A program made the translations under genes and the position numbers. Of a stretch of 64,000 nt of DNA, positions 58,336-64,000 are shown piece after piece. Source of the stretch: Syntrophobacter fumaroxidans MPOB (GTDB taxonomy: Bacteria; Desulfobacterota; Syntrophobacteria; Syntrophobacterales; Syntrophobacteraceae); NCBI RefSeq assembly GCF_000014965.1, contig NC_008554.1, positions 4,824,001 to 4,888,000 of the forward strand, written 5' to 3'. The notes beneath the pieces are model-generated. The model had not been told where the DNA came from. It saw only the letters and a list, made by a program, of their open reading frames with translations, and ran no database searches. The first letter of the stretch is position 1, and each line of letters starts with the position of its first letter.

Positions 58336-60021
58336 CTAGGCCCGGGTCAGCCTGCGATACCTGATCCGGTGAGGTTGGACGGCTGCGGCTCCCAGGCGTG
58401 CCTTGCGATCCGCTTCGTATTCGGAGTAGTTGCCGTCGAACCAGACGACCGAGCTGTCCCCTTCGAAGGCCAGGATGTGCGTCACGATCCGGTCGAGAAA
58501 CCACCGGTCGTGGCTGATAATGACGGCACAGCCCGCAAAGTTCTCCAGGGCGTCCTCCAATGCCCGCATGGTATTTACGTCGAGGTCGTTGGTCGGTTCA
58601 TCCAGGAGAATGACGTTGGCCCCCTCCTTGAGAATCCGGGCAAGGTGGACCCGGTTGCGCTCTCCGCCGGAAAGCAGCCCCACCTTTTTCTGCTGGTCCG
58701 TTCCGGAGAAACCGAAACGGGCCGTATAGGCGCGCGAATTCACCTGGCGGGTACCGAGCTCAATGGTGTCCCGGCCCTCGGAGATGACTTCCCAGATGTT
58801 CTTCTCGGGATCCAGAACGTCGCGGGTCTGTTCCACGTAGGCGAGCTTGACGGTTTCGCCGAGCCGGATGGTGCCGGAATCCGGCTGTTCGGCGCCGGTG
58901 ATCATTCTGAACAAGGTCGTTTTGCCGGCTCCATTGGGGCCGATCACTCCGATGATGCCCCCCGGCGGCAGGGTGAAGCTCATGCCTTCGACGAGCAGTC
59001 TGTCCCCGTAAGCCTTACTGACGTCGGCGGCCTCGATGACCACGTCCCCCAGCCTCGGGCCGGGCGGGATGTAGATTTCGAGCTCGCGGGCCCGTTTTTC
59101 ATTGTCCTGTTGCAAGAGCATTTCGTACGAGTTGATCCTGGCCCTGGACTTGGCGTGACGCCCCTTGGGCGACATGCGGATCCATTCCAGTTCCCGTTCC
59201 ATGGTCTTGCGGCGCTCGCTCTCCGCCTTCTCCTCCTGCTGCAGGCGGACCCGTTTCTGTTCCAGCCAGGAAGAATAGTTTCCTTTCCAGGGGATGCCTT
59301 CGCCACGATCCAGTTCGAGGATCCAGCCCGCCACGTTGTCAAGGAAGTAACGGTCGTGAGTCACCGCGATGATGGTACCGGGATACTGCTGGAGGTGGTG
59401 TTCGAGCCAGGCCACGGTTTCCGCGTCGAGGTGATTCGTGGGCTCGTCGAGGAGCAGGATATCGGGTTTTTGGAGGAGCAGGCGGCAAAGCGCAACGCGC
59501 CGACGTTCGCCGCCCGAGAGGATCCGGACGAGGGTATCGCCGGGCGGGCAGCGGAGCGCGTCCATCGCCATATCCAGCCGGGAATCCATGTCCCATGCGT
59601 CCATGGCGTCGAGCTTTTCCTGCACTTCGGCCTGCCGCCGGATGAGCTGGTCCATCTCGTCATCCGACATGGGATTGGCGAATTGCTCGTTGATGCCGTT
59701 GTATTCATTCATCAGGTCGACGGCTTCCTGCACCCCTTCCTCGACGACTTCCTTCACGGTCTTCGAGGAATCGATGAGCGGCTCCTGTTCCAGGTAGCCG
59801 ACACTGTAGCCGGGCGAGAGAACGGTTTTGCCGTTGAACTCCCTGTCGACCCCGGCGAGGATGCGCAGCAGGGAGGTCTTGCCCGAGCCGTTGAGGCCGA
59901 GGACGCCGATTTTCGCTCCATAGAAATACGAGAGATAAATGTCCTTGAGGATGGGTCGCTTGTCGTAGTACTTGCTCACTCCCACCATGGAGTAAATGAC
60001 TTTGTTCGGTTCGTTGCTCAT
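58336..60021 (-). CDS. ettA: ABC-F translation factor EttA
   Basis: 561 residues from the ATG at 60021 (earlier frame to 60141 not supported). Two ATPase domains: GLNGSGKTS, LSGGERRRVALCRLLL, ILLLDEPTNHLD and GPNGAGKTT, LSGGERNRVHLARIL, VILLDEPTNDLD, joined by the P-site interaction motif linker (WIRMSPKGRHAKSRARI, typical of EttA). No membrane domain. EttA binds the ribosomal E site and gates translation according to energy level. Convergent with the aminomutase gene. Confidence 0.95.
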   Translation of the reverse strand: MSNEPNKVIYSMVGVSKYYDKRPILKDIYLSYFYGAKIGVLGLNGSGKTSLLRILAGVDREFNGKTVLSPGYSVGYLEQEPLIDSSKTVKEVVEEGVQEAVDLMNEYNGINEQFANPMSDDEMDQLIRRQAEVQEKLDAMDAWDMDSRLDMAMDALRCPPGDTLVRILSGGERRRVALCRLLLQKPDILLLDEPTNHLDAETVAWLEHHLQQYPGTIIAVTHDRYFLDNVAGWILELDRGEGIPWKGNYSSWLEQKRVRLQQEEKAESERRKTMERELEWIRMSPKGRHAKSRARINSYEMLLQQDNEKRARELEIYIPPGPRLGDVVIEAADVSKAYGDRLLVEGMSFTLPPGGIIGVIGPNGAGKTTLFRMITGAEQPDSGTIRLGETVKLAYVEQTRDVLDPEKNIWEVISEGRDTIELGTRQVNSRAYTARFGFSGTDQQKKVGLLSGGERNRVHLARILKEGANVILLDEPTNDLDVNTMRALEDALENFAGCAVIISHDRWFLDRIVTHILAFEGDSSVVWFDGNYSEYEADRKARLGAAAVQPHRIRYRRLTRA

Positions 60022-60284
60022 CGAGTATTCCGGTCTCCGAGAAGATTCGTCGTGAACACAACACCTTGGCTCAAAACAGCGGGAGAATCCAACTGTTTCG
60101 CAAGGTGTGGAATGGGCGGGCACGCTGGAGCGCCGCCCCATTCGCCCCGATCGTCACCCCGGCTCACGCCGGAGCGACGCTCTGGGCTGATGGAGGGTTT
60201 CCCGGGACGACGGCGCGGCCTCCATTGCCGGACGAACGGTCTGGCAAAGCTTGCCTGCATCCCGGAAGGCGCCTCGTGCGGATG

Positions 60285-60395
60285 CTATTTTGCACCTTTG
60301 GACGTTTTTTTGGCTTTCTTGGCTTCCCTCTTCTCCTTGAGAGTCTTGGTGGGCTGTTTCTTGGCGTCTTTCTTGGTGTCTTGAGCCTTTGTCAT
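60285..60395 (-). CDS. Lys-rich 36-residue microprotein
   Basis: Below usual length cut-offs: ATG at 60395 with AAGGAGG 6 bases upstream, the best ribosome site in the area. It starts MTKAQDTKKDAKKQPTKTLK and ends KTSKGAK; about 40 percent Lys, no aromatic residue, plus a few Asp/Glu. Likely disordered and basic, as small ribosome- or nucleic-acid-binding peptides often are. Function unknown. It lies on the same strand, 264 bp upstream of ettA. Confidence 0.65.
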   Translation of the reverse strand: MTKAQDTKKDAKKQPTKTLKEKREAKKAKKTSKGAK

Positions 60396-61039
60396 ACGTG
60401 CCTCCTTCGCGCTCAGGTACGTTGTCGACTCTGCGGCGACCAGCTTCCGGCTTCGGGCGCAACCCCGTCCTCTCTACTCCATCGGTGCGCGGGACCCGCC
60501 GCAAAAGAAGAAATGGGGGATTGGCTCCAAGAAAACGGTTTTCGGACGATCGGCCCCGCAATGGGGGCGGGAACCGCAGGCCGCAGGACACGGCCCGGCG
60601 CGGGCGTCCCGCCCACGGCGGTGCCGACATGCCCGGGGACCGCTTTCGGATGGCCGTAAAGTCTTAGGTATCATATTTGCTTTGATTTGATCAAACCTGA
60701 ATGCGGCAAAACGACAAAGTTCGGCGAGGCGCCCCCGGGAAATGGAACCGGTCGTCTTATGGAGTAAGCTTTCCGCACAATGACGCCGTGTGCCGTGTCG
60801 GAATGAACCGGGCGAGATTTGAAGCGCGGGCGGGGTATTCCGGACCGACGGAGCTCGCGGCTTCCCGCTCGCGTCGCCGCGCCGCCCGGCTGAAATTCCG
60901 TGCGCGCCCGGCGTCCCGACCCGGGACATGCGGTGGGGCGAAATCCTGGGGAGGCCCCCGGGTCTCCGACCGACTTTGAGGTCTGCACCTTTCGGGGAGG
61001 CGTTCCGGCGCTACGGAACGCCCCCCGGAATTCGCCGGT
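60396..61039. other. Intergenic, no gene recognised
   Basis: About 640 bases between two minus-strand genes. Many frames are open through GC content alone. A TTTGATTTGATCAAA sequence near 60679-60694 is a partial palindrome. No clear promoter seen. Confidence 0.35.
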
Positions 61040-62047
61040 CTATGCCGCAAAGCCCGCGGCGGCGGGTCCTTCAATCCGCCGCTGCAACCTGCGGTACACA
61101 TATGAACATGCCAGGGACGATACGGGAACGGTGATCAGCAAACCCAGTCCGAGAGGAATGGCGCCGATGATGTTGATCACGAGGAGCAGGAGCAACAGGA
61201 GCAGCAGGTCCATCTTGACGTCCCTGGTCATGTTCCAGCTGGCGCTCAGGGACTCGATAGGTCCCATGTTCTTGTCCACGATGGCGAAAGTATAGAACAT
61301 GAGCTTGATGATGAAAATGACTCCCGGGACGATGAGCAGCATAAAACCGATACCCACGGCCAGGCTGCAGATGATCGTCGCGATAACGTAGCTCAAGACA
61401 AGAGGGGTGCAACTGAAAAGCTGTTCGAACCCCGCCTTCCGCCCGTCCGCAAAAGCCAGGCAGATGCTCACGTATCCCATGGTGACGATTCCCTGCACGA
61501 CCATGGAAATGACCCAGAAAATCAGGATGAGCAGAATGGAATTTCCCGCGATAATGCCCTGGAAGATTCCCGGTATCATCTCTATGACGATGGTCGCAAG
61601 CGTCAACAGAACGAAGAACCCCATGTTTGCCTTGACGGTTTGCCACCCGAAACTGATCGCCTCCCCGATGACGAATTCGGACCCGCCCGCTCCCGCAGCG
61701 CTTCGCAGTTGCGGTGCCTGAGGCGTCAGAGGCCGCAGGGGCGGTGGAGCTCCGAAGCTCTCCCCGGGCTTCCGTTCGGAAGCCGTAAACGATCCGGCAC
61801 CCGGTGCGGGTTCACTTGCCGATTCCGTGGTCAGCTTGTCGAACATCGCGCCGCAGGTTCGGCATTCGGTTCCTCCCACCTGCTTGAATCCGCACTTGGG
61901 ACAGGTGACCTCCTGCTCACTCCCCCCCGGAGGTTCGATCTTGAACCGTATTCCACATGGTTTGCATTTGCCCATCGCGCCTTTCGGAGAAAGGAGCCGC
62001 TCATCCACGTTGTACTCTCTGTTGCACTGGGGGCATCGTACGATCAT
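61040..62047 (-). CDS. Zinc-ribbon membrane protein, hypothetical
   Basis: 335 residues. MIVRCPQCNREYNVDERLLS with KCKPCGIRFKI is the MJ0042-type zinc ribbon (C-x2-C..C-x2-C); a second one follows (CPKCGFKQVGGTECRTCGAMF). After a Pro/Ala-rich linker come about six membrane helices (VLLTLATIVIEMIPGIFQG through LLLLLLLLLVINIIGAIPLG), like DUF975/glycerophosphoryl-diester-type membrane domains. MJ0042 ribbons followed by membrane domains are common in Desulfobacterota, of unknown role. Confidence 0.8.
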   Translation of the reverse strand: MIVRCPQCNREYNVDERLLSPKGAMGKCKPCGIRFKIEPPGGSEQEVTCPKCGFKQVGGTECRTCGAMFDKLTTESASEPAPGAGSFTASERKPGESFGAPPPLRPLTPQAPQLRSAAGAGGSEFVIGEAISFGWQTVKANMGFFVLLTLATIVIEMIPGIFQGIIAGNSILLILIFWVISMVVQGIVTMGYVSICLAFADGRKAGFEQLFSCTPLVLSYVIATIICSLAVGIGFMLLIVPGVIFIIKLMFYTFAIVDKNMGPIESLSASWNMTRDVKMDLLLLLLLLLVINIIGAIPLGLGLLITVPVSSLACSYVYRRLQRRIEGPAAAGFAA

Positions 62048-62931
62048 TTTCCATCCTCTGTCTCAGCCGGGCAGAGCTGAAGTCTGCGGCCCAAAAAGCC
62101 GCCGACTGAAGTTCCGCCAGTCGCCGGCTCACGCCTGAAGATTCCTTGGGCATGAAAACTCACCTGCGCGGGGACACGCCCAATCACCTGTCCCTACATC
62201 CACATCACTGCAAGGGAACCTTTCACGAGTTCCCAAACTGTTTCCGAGCAACTGATCGGTTACGGCACCCGGCAAACCATCCCGTTTAGGGAGCGCGTGT
62301 CGCCGGCAACAAGGTATGTACCTTATCATTAAATCGTATTCATGAAGTGTGCCCAACAGTATTTTTTCGCTATATTTTCTTCAAATTCGGGCGGCGGACG
62401 TCCGGTATCACCGGTTCGAATCGGAAAAGAGCCGCCCGGCGCGTGTTCTTGTTCGCGACCATCATACTTGATAAATCGTAACCGCATGAATAATCATGGA
62501 TATTTCCGAAACTGAAGCATTGCCCGAACGACGGTTCCAAGAAGGGACGTTCCGGCGATCCCCGAAGCGTCATTTCGGTGTTTCCCGGCGGAAAAGCCGG
62601 TTGGAATGCGGCGTCCGCAGACTCCTCGGTCGAGCGCGCGAGCGCGAAGTGCGCAAAATTGACACCGGACGGTCAAAATTTGTCACCGCCGGAACCGCCG
62701 CGGTCCGTCGGATGCCGCACGGGAAGCAAAGGAAATCCGCGAGGGCGTGCGGTGACGCATTTCGTAATGTTCGCAGCCGGGATTGAACCGATCCGCCGTG
62801 TGACTATCTTACGGATTATGAAAAACATCAAGCAAAGACCGATGAAAGCTTCGGTGAGGTTCTCGCACCGTGCGAGCAGAAAGGATTGAAGGGATTTGCA
62901 CTGCCAACCGGCCCATCTCGGGCGAATGTTC
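62048..62931. other. Long intergenic region, no gene recognised
   Basis: About 880 bases. The AT-rich stretch 62310-62390 has a palindrome AAGGTA-TG-TACCTT (62310-62323) and may hold a promoter of the zinc-ribbon gene. Short open frames on both strands lack ribosome sites. Confidence 0.35.
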
Positions 62932-64000
62932 CTATTTCGGATCGGGAGCGGCATCCGGAACCAGGACCGGCAGAGTCGCTGAAACGCGCGCCTGGAGTGT
63001 GTCCGCATCCCGGCTGTCGGGGACGAAGATGAAGGCTTCATCCTCGCCGAGGCCCGTCAGTTCGAAGTCGCCTTCGGTCCGCCATTCCCGCTCGTGCTTC
63101 CACGCACAGGACGGCGGTTCGTGGCGCTGAAAACGATGGCGGTCTTCCAGCGCGAGTCTCTGATGGAATCGTGCCGCGACGTACACTGCCGGCTTGCCTC
63201 CCCGGTTCCTTACGGAGGTCTTGCGGACCGCGATCCCATAGGGTTCGAACGTCCAACGGATCAGCGCGCGGCTCCAGTGACGGATGGACATCAGCTCCCA
63301 CGGCGTCCGGGCGGACCAGGAAACCACGGGATCCGTGCCGCGGACGAGGCGGGTGCTCCCCCTTATCCGGCCTTCGGCGAGAATCCGCGAGAGGGTGTCC
63401 AAAGCGCTGTGACCTGAACCCGGCTCCCGTTCCAGGAGGCTCCGGAGATAGTCCCCACGGGACTGGCCGGGCCAGGGACCGGGGCAGGAACGGGTGTAGT
63501 GATAGACGTATTCATCCCTGCGCAGGTCCCGGGAGAGGAGGCGACGGCGTTTCCCCGCGCGATTCGGCAAGCCGGTCGCGGCGACGGTTACGGGGGGCGC
63601 GACGGAAATGCGCTGCACCCGGTGAATGCATTCCCCTGCGAGCTGGAAATTGCCCGCGTTGGCGGCCTGCCAGGCGGGAGGCATGACGATCCACCGGGCA
63701 CGCGGCTGCAAGAACTGCTGGTCGAGGAGGGTTTTCAGGAGGTTTCCGCCGGACCGGATTTCGATGATGACGTGGAGGTCGGAGAGCAGCGCCAATAGCC
63801 GATCGCGGCATGCCATGCGGCGGGCTTTCGGACCACAGCGACCGGAGAGCATGCACGCGACGCCGATTCCTTCATGAGAGCGACCGGCGAATGCCTCCAT
63901 GCCTTTCCGGGAGGCTTCGACGCCGGCGGCGGCGACGAGCAGCAGGGGGACGCCGCGGCGTACCGCATACGCCGCCGCCAGGTCATAAGTCAGGGTCCCC
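62932..64000 (-). CDS. Hypothetical protein, 5' end outside the window
   Basis: The frame is open from the right edge to a stop at 62932, at least 356 residues; the first Met inside the window (63900) is unlikely to be the start, since coding continues upstream (TYDLAAAYAVRRGVPLLLVA). Pieces such as VHVIIEIRSGGNLL-like LSDLHVIIEIRSGGN and the later EYVYHYTRSCPGPWPGQSR and WSARTPWELMSI look well folded, the last with many Arg and Trp. I do not recognise the family. The first part has a hint of a Rossmann-like fold (alternating strand and helix). Confidence 0.6.
   Translation of the reverse strand, partial: GTLTYDLAAAYAVRRGVPLLLVAAAGVEASRKGMEAFAGRSHEGIGVACMLSGRCGPKARRMACRDRLLALLSDLHVIIEIRSGGNLLKTLLDQQFLQPRARWIVMPPAWQAANAGNFQLAGECIHRVQRISVAPPVTVAATGLPNRAGKRRRLLSRDLRRDEYVYHYTRSCPGPWPGQSRGDYLRSLLEREPGSGHSALDTLSRILAEGRIRGSTRLVRGTDPVVSWSARTPWELMSIRHWSRALIRWTFEPYGIAVRKTSVRNRGGKPAVYVAARFHQRLALEDRHRFQRHEPPSCAWKHEREWRTEGDFELTGLGEDEAFIFVPDSRDADTLQARVSATLPVLVPDAAPDPK

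Noticed and set aside
58270-60384. 704-codon plus-strand frame
   Set aside because: Lies opposite ettA, whose ATPase motifs are complete on the minus strand.

Overview
The window is GC-rich DNA (outside a few AT-rich leaders) from an anaerobic bacterium. The best match by gene content is a Desulfobacterota (former Deltaproteobacteria) syntroph or sulfate reducer of the Syntrophobacter type. This is inference from a Ni-Fe hydrogenase maturation set (hypA, B, F, D, E), a DcuB-type C4-dicarboxylate exchanger with a CitA/DcuS-like two-component system, several radical SAM enzymes and a cyclic-di-GMP-I type riboswitch. No rRNA or CRISPR is present. One tRNA, initiator tRNA-fMet, is present.

Layout. 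1-5.2 kb: housekeeping and hypothetical genes, ending in a FlgM-like anti-sigma factor. 5.4-6.3 kb: three almost identical 42-codon peptide genes on 182-bp tandem repeats (minus strand), ending in an intrinsic terminator. 6.7-13.4 kb: a protease-rich block (HtrA-like serine protease, secreted helical protein, M48-TPR metalloprotease and, convergent to them, a TPR-CHAT cysteine protease). 14.6-18.6 kb: a complete RiPP-type cluster made of a precursor peptide, attenuator, PqqD-like recognition protein, radical SAM/SPASM maturase, S26-like peptidase and ABC exporter. Its precursor is nearly identical to the three array peptides 9 kb away. 19.5-25.7 kb: a truncated integrase, a CitA/CitB-like pair, a Dcu transporter and a frameshifted branched-chain amino-acid binding protein gene.

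25.7-33.8 kb: an 8.03-kb integrated element in the 3' end of the tRNA-fMet gene, bounded by 48-bp direct repeats. It carries integrase, AlpA-like regulator, RepA-like ATPase, an iteron-like array, ERCC4-type nuclease, a possible small terminase and a virion-type protein. It has no capsid or portal genes, so it looks like a phage satellite or an integrated plasmid-phage hybrid. It brings its own replacement terminator for the tRNA.

34.4-41 kb: MscS channel, hisB, a papain-like secreted protease, and a secreted protein preceded by a c-di-GMP-I (GEMM) riboswitch with a terminator platform. 42-48 kb: a second, different RiPP-type cluster made of a large secreted C25 (gingipain-like) peptidase, PqqD-like protein, radical SAM/SPASM enzyme, 71-residue Cys/Ser-rich precursor and HPr-kinase-like protein. 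48.3-55.5 kb: hyp genes (hypC is missing from its usual place) and a PflA-like radical SAM protein. 55.6-64 kb: ampG, a lysine 2,3-aminomutase homologue, ettA, a Lys-rich microprotein, a zinc-ribbon membrane protein and a partial hypothetical gene.

The most interesting content is the pair of radical SAM/PqqD peptide systems sharing a Y-x-x-P leader motif, with the orphan precursor array as a likely in-trans substrate of the first.
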